From Glycine soja (taxonomy: Eukaryota > Streptophyta > Magnoliopsida > Fabales > Fabaceae), in NCBI RefSeq assembly GCF_004193775.1, contig NC_041011.1, positions 9,265,656 through 9,329,655 of the forward strand: 64,000 nucleotides of DNA. Direction: 5' to 3'. Under the pieces are notes generated by a model. The model worked only from the letters and a program-made list of their open reading frames with translations, searched no databases and was not told the DNA's origin. The position numbers and the translations under genes were made by a program. Positions 1 through 10,147 of the stretch are shown piece after piece. Numbering within the stretch: position 1 is the first letter of the stretch; each line of letters opens with the position of its first letter.

Positions 1-667
1 AACATGAAAAATAAAACACGTGTAAATGCCACAATCAACAAAATGAAACACCTGTAAGCATCAGAAGAGTGGAAAATTAAAGGGCTAAAAGACCAAAAAA
101 CCAAGGAAATGGACAGCTGTCACAATCTTAGTCAGGGGTATTTTAGGAATTTCCAGAGGGTTCTCTTTTATAGATAGTATATAGATCATATATTTATTTA
201 TCTTTTAACAATATTTTGAATGTTGACCTACAATAAGAGTCAAACATTTATTGAGTGATAAATTTATGTTTTAATTAAAGAACTTATTATAAAATAGGTT
301 TTATTTTAATTAAGTTATCTTAAACATGATAAACATATATCATATTAACGTGTTAGACTTGACTCTTAACTTAATTTGTTTATTTCTATCTTTGTTTCAT
401 GCGTTTGAGTAATGATAATTTTGATTTTTTTTATAGATTATAGTTTGATGCACATAGAGTTTTTTTCAATGATTTGTGAGCATATTATCCAATGTAAAGA
501 GAACTTAGACTTATATAAAAGCTTTAATATAAAATAGGATTTTAAGTAGGCTAACATGTCAAGCTAGACTTTTAAATAGGCTAGGCTTATTTGCACCCCT
601 AAACTTTTCAAATAGATCATATTTAGTTATCGCACAACATCCCTTTCATCCAAACACTTTTAACAAA
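1..667. other. AT-rich gene-free stretch with a hAT-like end fragment
   Basis: No coding region is visible. Around 541-601 the reverse complement begins TAGGGGTGCAAATAAGCC, the kind of end seen on plant hAT elements. It resembles the ends of the 37402-38041 element in this window. No partner end or 8-bp target duplication was found, so it is probably a fragment. Confidence 0.3.
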
Positions 668-2027
668 GTATCATTCTACTCCGACGAGGGCCACATGGGT
701 GTGGCGAAAACTTTAGCACAGCTCATTGAAAATTTTTATTGGCCTGGATTGAGAAAAGATGTAAAATGTTTTGTAGCAACCTGTGTCGACTGCCAACACA
801 CTAAGTATGAGACTAAGAAGTCTGTCGGTCTCTTATGTCCATTATCGGTACCCTGTCGGCCATGGGAGGACTTTCCCTTAGACTTCATCACAGGCCTACC
901 TCCGATTCGCGGAAATACTGCCATATTGGTTGTAGTAGATCGATTTTCAAAAGGCATACACCTAGGCATGCTGCCAACTCAGCACTCAGCTTACTCAGTC
1001 GTCATCCTGTTCATGGACATCGTCAGAAAGCTTCATGGCATGCCACGCAGCTTGGTCTCCGACAGAGACCCATTATTCATAAGCAATTTTCTGGCAAGAC
1101 CTGTTTCAGATGAGCGACATGAAATTGCGGATGAGCTCAGCTTATCATCCACAAATAGATGGACAAACGGAAGTTTTGAATCGCATGATCGAACAATACC
1201 TGCATGCCCTCGTCCACAAGAAACCTTTATCTTGGGGCAAGCTTCTTAACTAGGTAAAATGGTCTTATAACACGTTGCAACACTCAGGCTTAGGTGTTTC
1301 ACCGTTCAAAATTACATTTGGGAGGAAACCACCAAACCTGTCATGGTATATTACAGGCTCGTCGAAAGTGGAGGCAGTGGATGAGTTCTTATCAGATAGA
1401 GAATCTATTTTTGCTGAACTAAAGAAGAAGCTTCAGAAGGCCCAACTGGCAATGAAACACACACCTAACAGGGAGTGTAGGGATGTCCATTTTGACATAG
1501 GAGATTTGGTCATGGTGCGACTTCAGCCTCAGAGACAGTCCTCTATTATAGGCCAACAAAGGGGATCCTTTAAGCTTAACAAGAAATATTATGGGCCCTT
1601 TAAGGTACTATATCAAATTGGGCCAGCTACTTATAAGCTTCAATTACCCGTAGGTACCTGCATCCATCTAGTGTTTCATTATTCTATGCTTAAACCATTT
1701 CATCAGCCACCCCTGCCCGATAATAATCCAGCCCTCTCATTGCCATCGGTTGTAATCGATAATCAACCATTAGTGTCACCACTAGCCATTGTGGAAACTA
1801 GATATAACTTAGAATCCAGCAAGCCCAGACTGCAAGTCCTTATGCAATGGGATGGTTTTCTTCCGGAAGATACCACTTGGGAAGATTGGGAGCAACTACA
1901 AGCTGGTTACCACCTTGAGGACAAGGTGATTCTTGAAGGCCCAGGGGATGATAGCAAGCAAGATTATTCAGTAACCAAACCCAAGAGAAGGAGCAATGCA
2001 CCTGCATACCTAAAGGACTACATATAA
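668..2027 (+). pseudogene. Chromovirus (Ty3/gypsy) integrase-chromodomain fragment, broken
   Basis: This is the 3' end of a Ty3/gypsy pol gene. In order it shows the tail of the zinc-binding H2C2 domain (YWPGLRKDVK followed by a CxxC pair), the integrase core with its first Asp (LDFITGLP) and second Asp (VSDRDP), the HPQ..GQTE region, the integrase C-terminus, and a chromodomain near the end (QWDGFLPEDTTWEDWEQ). The chromodomain marks it as a chromovirus. It is dead. The reading frame shifts by one near 1089-1091, between the second Asp and the Glu. An in-frame TAG lies at 1251 where a Trp codon is expected, and there is another frame disturbance near 680. Gag, protease, RT and RNase H are missing upstream, so it is 5'-truncated. 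Element type is sure; clade is less so. Confidence 0.85.
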
Positions 2028-2300
2028 TAGCTTTGCTAACCTGGCACCCATGTCTGCTTTTTGTCTACCACTAGTCCACCACTACACCTTTCTTTCCAAA
2101 TTTTGTTACACTTTGTCATCACAGAATTACAAATTCTATTAGTCCATCTTAGTATAAATACTAGCATAATGTAATAAGGCATGCATAATGAAAATTACTC
2201 CTTCTTATTCTCACCCCTTTGCTTCTTGGAGGAACTAGACCCTCGAAACAAGAAAGTGCACTTAACAAGGTAGCAGCTTTTTCAGCACTGTAGTTTAAAG
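2028..2300 (+). repeat. Probable 3' untranslated region and LTR remnant of the chromovirus fragment
   Basis: Directly after the pol stop codon comes non-coding sequence with a TATA-like box (TATAAATA near 2154) and a stretch running to about 2265 that looks like U3-R-U5. The matching 5' LTR is absent from the window, so its limits cannot be set. Confidence 0.35.
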
Positions 2301-2438
2301 TGAAAAAACCGTGATCTAAATCTTACAACCACGACCACTTAGAGTGTGAAAAAAAACGTGACTTAAACTTAAGACCATAGTTTTTTCACATTTGAGCATG
2401 ATTTTTTGGTGTGGTCTAAAGCCCAAAATGTTGTAGTG
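2300..2438. mobile_element. CACTA-like transposon terminus
   Basis: The right edge reads TGTAGTG at 2432-2438; its reverse complement starts CACTACAACATTTTGGGC, as a CACTA terminus does. Inside it are degenerate subterminal repeats of the form GTGRTCTAAA (near 2312, 2360 and 2411), typical of CACTA ends. The other end was not found. The NHL-like pseudogene begins immediately after it. Confidence 0.5.
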
Positions 2439-2858
2439 ATCATCACATGTTGCCCCAAGAAAACCCTGCTCATGTGGTTCATGCTCGTTGAGAATTGACA
2501 AAACAATGTGAGCCACGTGATCACGCCCGTGGAAGCGAGCTTGATTTCATCGTAGGACATATGAGCCTCCACTATTGTCATTGTAAATGTTGAATTTTTA
2601 TATTCAGGTTTCACATGGTGAACTTGAGGATGAGGTTGTAGCCAAGAATGTTGGTGGTGCAATTGAATTGTGTGAGTATCACATTGGTGACATGGAACTT
2701 GAAAGAGCAAGGTTGGATTATGTTGTATGACATGAGGATTGCGAGGGCAGCGAAAATGATAATGCAAATGAGGAGGATTCAAAGAGGCAATTACAACATC
2801 CTTTACCATGTTGGCAAGGTTGCTTCAAGGGTTTGGAGTTGGTGACGTTCAACTAGGG
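2439..2858 (-). pseudogene. NHL10/YLS9-like pseudogene fragment
   Basis: The minus strand aligns by eye with the intact NHL10-like gene at 12072-12788. Residues matching VEGHVSYEGMRFAS, LITW and NNMSGVF.GQH of the intact protein are recognisable here as VEAHMSYDEIKLAS, ITW and NHMSRVFLGQH. Upstream, the strand matching FKLHVTDAKLTQFNL is in another frame, so there is at least one frameshift near 2600-2640. The NPN..YYD motif is degraded. The C-terminal third is missing, because similarity stops at the CACTA-like end. The N-terminus is cut off by the gypsy LTR beginning at 2859. Subtracting that element, it lay about 2 kb from the intact gene, so it looks like a dead tandem duplicate. Confidence 0.75.
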
Positions 2859-3388
2859 TGATGTAATCCTTACTAGGAGCGGATCGCTTGATATAGGTCA
2901 CAGAGTTTGGAATGCCACTTCCAGAGAAGGAAGATAAGTTAGGATAAACGCCACAAGAATTACCTTGATAAGTCTAATATTGGTTCAATAAGGAACCCAG
3001 AGAGATGCTCTCACAAAATGCCAAAAACTCCCTTTATTGAAAACGAGTTCAATACATATAGTGTATCTGAGATGCAACTGAAAAGGCGCCAATTTTATTT
3101 AATTTAAAATTAAAAAATGAAAATTAGAAAAGAAATAGCATGGGCCTTCAAATTAGTTTAGGCCAAAATGACAACGAAAAAAATAGAAATAAAAAAATAT
3201 ATATTTGGCATAGGCCTTCAACAACTATTAAAATTCTTAGTAGTGCCTCTGCCTCTGGGCCTTCATCCTTTTCCACTTGTGCCTTGTTAAGTATGTTTGA
3301 TACCATTTTTTGGAGGGTATCCACTGACTGTTTGGTCCTTCTCCTGGTCATAGGTCCCTGTATTTGGGCAGTTTTAGGATTCTCGTCA
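2859..3388 (-). repeat. 3' LTR of the degenerate gypsy element
   Basis: Direct repeat of 9592-10147. On the plus strand it begins TGATGTAATCCTTACTAG and ends TTCTCGTCA, giving TG...CA ends. It is separated from integrase remnants by a purine-rich tract on the minus strand, which identifies it as the downstream LTR. Confidence 0.85.
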
Positions 3389-3402
3389 TTCCCTCCTTCT
3401 TA
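3389..3402 (-). other. Polypurine tract of the degenerate gypsy element
   Basis: On the minus strand GAAGGAGGGAA runs directly into the TGACGAGAATCC start of the LTR. This is the expected plus-strand primer site. Confidence 0.65.
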
Positions 3403-3993
3403 GAAAGCATTTTCTCTCAAATGTTCAGAATCATCACCTACAACAAATGGAGTCATGTTAGCAACATTAAATGAAGAACTTACTCCATACTCACCTGGAA
3501 TATTGATCTTGTAAGCATTGTCATTGATCTTGGAAAGGTTCGTCTCCTCTAGGTTGAAGTTTGGACTTCCTTTGTTTAGGGAACCTCTCTTTCCTTATTT
3601 ATACCCAAACCCAATCACCTGGTTCAAGTACCACTTTCTTCCTATTCTTGTTGGCTTACATGGCATATCTTTCATTCTTCTTTGCAATTTGAACCTTCAC
3701 TTGTTCATTCAATCTTTTCACATACTCAACTTTAGTCTGTGCATCCTTATGCTTAGTTTGGCCATCGGTTTGAGGATGACGTATGGTGGAAAAGAAAAGC
3801 TTTAATCCAACCTACCCCATAGTGTTCTCCAAAAGTGACTTAGGAACTTGGTGTCTCGGTCTGAAATGATGCTTCTTGGTAGTCGGTGGAGATGCACCAC
3901 TCCCTTGAAAAATAAATCAACAACCTTAGTCTCGTGGGGGTTGCTTTTGTAAGTTAAACCTGTTAGGCAATGAAGCTCCTGGAAGGAGGTCAA
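3403..3993 (-). pseudogene. Integrase core and C-terminal remnants
   Basis: An integrase core piece (3993-3802) includes [20 protein letters not shown], holding the second catalytic Asp. Further along the minus strand, in other frames and with stops, come HPQTDGQT, then an integrase C-terminal region ending INDNAYKINIPGEYG and SSSFNVANMTPFVVGDDS. The first catalytic Asp and the zinc finger are missing. Not functional. Confidence 0.75.
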
Positions 3994-4002
3994 TTTAATG
4001 TT

Positions 4003-4268
4003 CTATGCCTCTTGAAGGTGGCAGTCCTTGGGAAAGACATCTTTAAATTCTTGCAATAAGAGTTCAACACTAGGAAAAACAGAAATAGTTAACTCATTAG
4101 AATTATCAGTAGAAACTTTATTGTCTTTGCAGTAAAATAGATAGAGCAGCTCACGAGCAAGTAACACTTTCCTTACTTCAGTCGCCTTCGCTAAACAATT
4201 AAATTTTCTCTCATGTGTATCACTTTTTCCCTCACATGTATCACTCTTCTTTTTTCTATTCCTCTTTG
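4003..4268 (-). pseudogene. Gypsy protease-RT linker remnant
   Basis: The minus strand encodes a lysine-rich linker followed by LLARELLYLFYCKDN and LLQEFKDVFPKD, the region that precedes reverse transcriptase in plant gypsy polyproteins. The reverse transcriptase that should follow is absent. Upstream it is interrupted by the insertion whose edge is at 4274. Deleting that insertion plus one copy of the 5-bp duplication joins two pieces of linker in the same frame. Confidence 0.7.
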
Positions 4269-4273
4269 GTGTT

Positions 4274-5599
4274 TTTAAGCTAGATTTACAAGTATACCAA
4301 TTTGTACAAGTAGTAATTAAAACGGTAAGTCCGAGTATCGTGTCCACAGGGAATTTGTTATACTTAGATGTCATATATTCAGTTTGTAAGCATTTTCAAT
4401 CACAGTAAAATAAAGTAGAGAAACTCATTCGTGTTTCAAATTCTTTAATTAATTTTTCTAGACTTAAACGCATAGCAAAACAAACGCCAAACTGTAAAAC
4501 AAAACAAATATCAAGATAAAAACATCAGGGAGTATTCTACTGAACTTTCTCTTGCTGTAACTAAATGGGTTTTTCTCTATTCAATATTACTCTAATGTTC
4601 TTGCACCGTCAAATTACTCAAACCATAATTCCTCACATGAAAGAGCCTAACCCTCTTAGTTTTGTTTTTGATTCCTCAACAAACTCATTCTAAGCGGGCT
4701 ACACTACGCACAAGATGCAAAACTTACTAGATTACTGCACACTATTCCTAGAAATGCAGACTTCTAGCTATTCTACCAAGTTCTAAGGACTTTAAGCATT
4801 TTCCAATACTCAAAACCTAACAAAACATATAAATGGGTGATCAAACCACAAATATGTAACATAAACACAGATAGAAGCAGAGAACACTAGTAATAACATT
4901 AAATATATAGTTAGAAGCTTTACATTAAGAGTGCTCAGTAGAAAAACTCCCCAACAATGAAGTGTTTAGCCCTCCAATAGCAAGGAGGGCTTAATAGAAA
5001 GGTGAAATGATGTTGGAATGAAAGAAAATGGTAAAAGTATGAAGAAAATGTCTTCTCTTCAGCCTTGGTGCCTTCTTCCTTCCTTCTTAAGTTGTCTATC
5101 TATTCACTTCCCTTTATTCTCAGTGCTTTTAAAGGCTTTTGGGCTTCTCATCTTACGAAGGCGCGCTCAGCGAGCATGTTTCACTGAGCGAGAGTAAGTG
5201 GTTGTGCACTAAGCGGGCTTGGACGCGCTAAGAGCGAGAAGAAACAACGTCCTCGCTAGGTGGGCTGGCTGCGCACTAATCGCGCTGCTCTCTGGTTCAA
5301 CATTCTTTAGGGTTTTGTTCTCTCTTAGTGAGCATGCTTCCTCACTAAGCGGATGAGCCTCGCTTAGCAAATTTGGCTCGCTAAGTGAGTCCTTTAGCAG
5401 CATTTCAAAATCTTCTCTTCTTTAGCCTAAAAACCCAATTAAATCCAACATTAGTCAACAAAAATGGAGTTTCCACTGTATAAATTCACACAAGAATAAA
5501 TTATTTACAAATCTCGCAAAAGAAACCATAAATTAGAGGTACATTGCTACTTTTTCTCCTATTTTTAATGCATTTAAAGCTCATGAATAGCAATTAACA
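4274..5599 (-). mobile_element. Solo-LTR-like repeat with CGCTAAGCGAG motif cluster, copy A
   Basis: A 1.33-kb non-coding insertion in the gypsy linker, flanked by a perfect 5-bp duplication GTGTT (4269-4273 and 5600-5604). Read on the minus strand it starts TGTTAATTGC. A second copy of the family lies at 45538-46898 in the opposite orientation. Both have a cluster of CGCTAAGCGAG-like words near one third of their length (here 5160-5400) and end in sequence related to ACTTGTRC...CTTG. No protein is encoded. TG start, 5-bp duplication and the lack of internal domains suggest a solo LTR; the far end does not show a clean CA. Confidence 0.65.
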
Positions 5600-5639
5600 G
5601 TGTTTCACTCTTTTCTTTCTCTTGCTCTCTCATTATGAT

Positions 5640-7190
5640 TGTTGGATCAAGTGGCCTCAGAATAATTAAGAAGGGGGGGTTGAATTAATTATTCCTAAGC
5701 CTTTACTAATTAAAAATTACTCCTTCTTAGGCTTTTACAATGTTGTTAAGTAAATGAAGAAGAGAAATGAGACTTAACCAAAAAGTAAAAGCGGGATTTA
5801 AAGTGCACAACGGAAATTAAAAGAATAGGGAAGAAGGAAACAAACACACAAGAGTTTTTATACTGGTTCGGCAACAACCAATGCCTACATCCAGTCCCTC
5901 CCATGTTCTCTTTGAACAACTTAGTGGATGTACCCTCTACTAGAACTGATCCACAAGAGATGTACCCTCTCTTGTTCTCATTCAAACCCAAGTATATGTA
6001 TCCTCTACTTGTACCACAAAGGATGTACCCTCCAATGTGTTAAGACAAAGTTCTCAAGCGGTTAAACCTTTGAATCTTTGTGAATGGGGATACAAAAGAA
6101 TTCTCAGGCGGTTAGTACTTTGAAATCTTTTGTATATGGGAAAGGGAAGAATCAAAAGAATTCTCAGACTGCATCTTATTAAATTCTTTGACAAGGGAGA
6201 AGGGAGACACAAAAGAATTCAGGCGGTTAGTCCTTTGTTCTTTGACACAAAAAGAATTCAGGCGGTTAGTCCTTGGCGAATTCTTTTTGGCAAAGGGAGA
6301 AGAGAATGAAAAGATGAATAGCACAATTTTCAAGGTTTGGAAAACCAGAAAACTTTGGAAAGCTTTTGGAAAAAGGAAGAAGAAGAAGAAAAAGAAGAAG
6401 TATCAAAGGTTTCTCAAAAATGGTTCTAAAAAAATGTTTGAAAAGTTGTTGTTTGCAAATCAAAGCCTTGTTTTTATAGACTCTTCAAGTCTAGTCAAGA
6501 AAACTTTTAGAAGAGTTATAACCTTTAGAAAAACCTTAAAAACCATTTGGAAAAGATATAACTTTCAGAAAAACTTGAAAACCATTGGAAGAGTTACATC
6601 TTTTGATTTTCGTTCAAAAACTTTCACTGGTAATCGATTAGCAAATCAGTGTAATCGATTACACAAAGCTTTTTGTGAAAGGATGTGACTCTTCACAATT
6701 AAATTTGAATTTCAATGTTCAAAGACACTGGTAATCGAATACCAAATACTTGTAATCGATTACAGCATTTTGAAATTAATTGGAACGTTGTAAATTCAGT
6801 TTGAAAGCTTTTTGAAAACCATTTTGCTACTTGTAATCGATTACAATAATCTGGTAATCGATTACCAGAGAGTAAAAACTCTTTGGTAAAAAGGTTTTGA
6901 GAAAAACTCATATGCTACTCAGTTTTTGAAAAAACTTTTTAATACTTATCTTGATTGAGTCTTTTCTTGATTCTTGAATCTTGATCTTGATTCTTGGAAC
7001 TTGAATCTTGAAACTTGATTCTTGATTCTTGAAATCAATTTCCTCTTGAACCTTGAAGTGTTCTTGACTCAATCTTGAACTCATTCTTGAATGTCATTAT
7101 CTTTGTTATCATGAAGTGTTCTTGACTTTTGAGCTTTTTGTCATCATCTTTGTTATCATCAAAACTCCTTGAATCAATCTTGATTCATCA
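5640..7190. mobile_element. Second nested LTR-like repeat in the gypsy element, with TAATCGATTA words
   Basis: About 1.5 kb of non-coding sequence starting TGTTGGATCAAGTGGCC and running to about 7187-7190. It contains short repeats around AAGAATTCAGGCGGTTAGT (6100-6280), an A/G-rich run (6370-6400), six TAATCGATTA-type words (6627-6870), and a CTTGAATCTTGAT-rich tail (6950-7185). Gypsy protease coding lies on one side and the gypsy linker on the other. The exact edges and target duplication could not be resolved. The apparent open frames inside it have no recognisable domain. Confidence 0.55.
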
Positions 7191-7202
7191 TGAAGCTTGC
7201 TT

Positions 7203-7772
7203 CTACACTGATTTGGTCATCACACACTTCTCTAGGGGATAGAGGTTTAAGAATAATTTTTCGGGCATGGTGCTGGAAAGAAATCTTGTTGGTGAAGCCA
7301 TCATGCACTGCGTGTCATACTGCCATGGTCTTCCTAACAATATATGAGTCGCCTCCATTAGAACCACATCACACAACATTCTATCATTGTATCTTCCAAT
7401 GGTGAGACGCACCTCAACTTACTGAGTCACTTTTACCTCTTCATCTTCACTAAGACACTGAAGTCTGTATGGCCTAGGATGGGGCTGAGTATCCAAATTC
7501 AGTTTAGACACTAACCTGGAACTTGCAACATTGGTACAACTTCCTCCATGAACAATTAAAGAGCAAAGCTTACCATTAATTGTGCATCTGGTGCGGGAAA
7601 TATTTTCTCTTTGGGTGTCATCCAGTGGTCGCATCTGACTTTCCAAGAGCCTTCTCACCATTAGCATATCACCCTGCATAGCTTCCTCCTCAAGCTCTTT
7701 TTCCACTTCTTCTTCCTCACTGATTTCAGATTCACAGGTAATTTCTCCATCATGGTCCTCCAGGTTGGACAT
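7203..7772 (-). pseudogene. Gypsy aspartic protease remnant
   Basis: The minus strand shows a retropepsin region. The usual (I/V)DGGSCTN active-site loop reads IVHGGSCTNVAS, so the catalytic Asp is replaced by His. Further on, ILLGRPWQYD matches the flap-to-C-terminal part of this protease family. A frame break separates the two halves near 7412-7419, and coding stops at the nested repeat. The catalytic change alone would inactivate it. Confidence 0.75.
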
Positions 7773-8745
7773 TCAGAAGCAATAGGTCCTATGCCTAAGC
7801 ATTTGAAGCATTTTATGTTTCTAGTAGCAGTGTTGGATGATGAGGCAAAATCATGTTTGGTTGCAGCACTAGACGCTGCTAACTTTCCATATGGAGACTG
7901 TGTTGATGGATTGGATGAGTTGCCTCCCTCCTTCTTGGATCTGTTGGTCCAATTTTGGTTGAAAGTGTTGGATGAGTTCCTTCTTGCTGCAATTTTCCTT
8001 TTCAACTGTTGTTCACCCGAACTGCCTTATGCAGCAAGTCATCCAATTTCATATACTCCCGTAAATCAACAACATCTCTAATGTCAGGATTTAGGCCACT
8101 CAAAAAATGAGCCATTGTGTCCTCAGTTTCCTCTTCAATGTTGGCCCTCACTAGTGTCATCTCCATCTCTTTGTAGTACTCCTCCACAATCAAACTTCCT
8201 TGGGACAGCCTCTGGAGTTTCTATCGCATGGTTCTGCTGTAGCTAGTTGGAACATACCTCTTTCGCATAACCCTTCTCATCTCAGTCCATGTATCTATCT
8301 CTCGCCTTTCCTTTCTCATCATCTCTCTTTGATTTTTATTCCACCAAACAAGGGCATAGTCTGAGAATACAACTGCTGTTAACTTTACCTTCTACTTTTT
8401 AGTATAACCATTGTAGGAGAATACATGCTCAATTTTCATCTCCTAGTCAAGGTAGGCGTCTAGATCACTCCTGTCTTTGAAATGATGTACATTGAGTTTT
8501 ACTCCCTCAATTCTGTTTTGCCCCTCCATTCTATTTTGTCTGGGTTCATCATTGCCCCCTATGTTCCCACCATAATGTTTTGTAATCTGATTCAATTGGT
8601 TCTCCAATCCTTCAATTTGTCTATAGAACTCTTCATTGTTACGGTTTAGCAAACGTTGCATCTGCGTAGTCATCACGTCCAGTAACAAACGCTGAGTTCC
8701 GTCTAGTTGATGATATTCACCACCACTATCACTAGTTCCTTCCAT
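7661..8745 (-). pseudogene. Gypsy gag remnant
   Basis: The start is set by MEGTSDSGGEYHQ. The sequence then runs through a retrotransposon gag domain (VKLNVHHFKDRSDLDAYLD; later GLNPDIRDVVDLREYM) to a C-terminal zinc knuckle. Three stops interrupt the domain between 8442 and 8194, and a frameshift occurs near 8002. The knuckle reads CFKCLGIGPIASEC, so the His of the CCHC motif is Pro. All this fits old, neutral decay. Confidence 0.8.
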
Positions 8746-9577
8746 AATTAAGGAATAGAAAAATTTGCAGTAATTTAAACAAAGGTTTTAGGACCTCAAC
8801 ACACTCTACTCATGTGTTTCTCTATTTGATGGAAGCACACTCGTGTTTGATGCTCTCAATATAGGTTTTTGTGTGATGTTTTCACTCTTTCCTTTTACCA
8901 CGCACTCCCTCTTAAGTTCCTGGATGAATCAAATTGGAACCCAAGGTAATAGAACAAAAAACAACAACTTAATTATCACAGATTCAACAACAGATTTGAT
9001 TAATAGATTTGGATAATAGTTTTGAATAATAGATTTGAATAACAGATTTGGATAACAAATTTGAATAATAGATTTGGATAACAATTTTTGCCAAAAAAAT
9101 GCCTCAAACACCCACTTATTTTTTCAAACTTTCTGCAACTTTTTTTTAATAATGCTTTCTTTTTCAAAATTCGTCTAGGATAATAGATTGTTCTTCAATC
9201 AATCAATCCCACTGGTCCAAATTCAAGAGGCAATCAGGCAATTCGTTCAATAGGAAAATAGATTCAAGAGCCTACTAAACCTTAAACCCCTAAATTCTTC
9301 TAGTAAGCCAAATTGTTACCAAACAGAATTTGTAATAGAATTTGAAACAGAATTCAAATCGAATTTTTGACACAGAATCTGAAAAAAAAATAAGAACAAG
9401 AACAAGAACGAAAACAAGAACACAAGCAAGAACGCAAACAACAATGCAAACAAGAACTCAACAAGACGCAAACAAAAACGCGAGCAAGAATGCAAATAAC
9501 AGAATAAAACACGAACCTAAGAAAAATTACAAAGAGAAAAAAAATTGGATAGGATAGAGCCTGTAATAAGAGCGGAA
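8746..9577 (-). other. Gypsy 5' leader with simple repeats
   Basis: Non-coding leader between the primer binding site and gag. It contains about seven degenerate copies of an AATAGATTTGGATAA-like unit (8984-9086) and an AAGAACA-rich stretch (9388-9500). The lysine/arginine-rich frame across the latter is a by-product of base composition. Confidence 0.6.
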
Positions 9578-9589
9578 GCTCTGATACCA
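9578..9589 (-). other. Primer binding site of the degenerate gypsy element
   Basis: On the minus strand TGGTATCAGAGC, two bases past the end of the 5' LTR, matches the 3' end of plant initiator methionine tRNA. It fixes the element's orientation as minus. Confidence 0.85.
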
Positions 9590-9591
9590 GA

Positions 9592-10147
9592 TGATGTAAT
9601 CCTTACTAGGAGCGGATCGCTTGATACAGGTGACAGAGTTTGGGTGACGCCACTTCCAAAGAGGGAAGATAAGTCAGGGTAGACGCCACGAGAATTACCT
9701 TGATAAGTCTGAGATTTGTTCAACAGGGAACCCAGAGAGAAACTCTCAAAATATTCGCAAAATGCCAAAAGTTTTCTTTATTGAAAATGAGTTCAATACA
9801 TATAGTGTATCTGAGGTGCAGCTAGAAAGGCACCAATTTAATTTAATTTAAAATTAAAAAACGAAAATTAAAAAAGAAATAGCATGGGCCTTCAAATTAG
9901 TTTGGGCCGAAATGGCAACGAAAAAAATAGAAATTAAAAAAATATTTGGCATGGGCCTTCAAATTAATCTCGATCTTCAGCAACAATTAAAATTCTTGAT
10001 AGTACCTTTGTCTTTGGGTCTTCATCCTTCTCCACTTGTGTCTTGTTAAATATGTCTGATACTCTTTGTTGGAGGGTATCCACTGACTATTTGGTCATAC
10101 TCCTTGTTATAAATCCCTGTATTTAAATAGTTTTAGGATTCTTATAA
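9592..10147 (-). repeat. 5' LTR of the degenerate gypsy element
   Basis: Direct repeat of 2859-3388. Clear substitutions and small indels separate the two copies, so the insertion is old. The outer end reads ..TTATAA where the partner has ..TCGTCA, meaning the terminal CA is lost. Confidence 0.85.

Larger units (their letters stand above)
2859..10147 (-). mobile_element. Degenerate Ty3/gypsy retrotransposon with two LTRs and nested insertions
   Basis: Two direct repeats of about 530-556 bp bound the element. Read on the minus strand the order is 5' LTR, primer binding site, leader, gag, protease, [two inserted repeats], pre-RT linker, integrase, polypurine tract, 3' LTR. The RT and RNase H region is absent: the linker ending ..DVFPKD is followed almost at once by integrase. 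All coding parts carry stops, shifts or lost catalytic residues. Flanking pentamers TAGGG (2854-2858) and TAAGG (10150-10154) are similar, but the right one is offset by two bases, so the target duplication is uncertain. Confidence 0.85.

Noticed and set aside
6188..6688. 166-codon frame with Lys run
   Set aside because: Lies in an LTR-like repeat; the product is low-complexity and no domain is visible.
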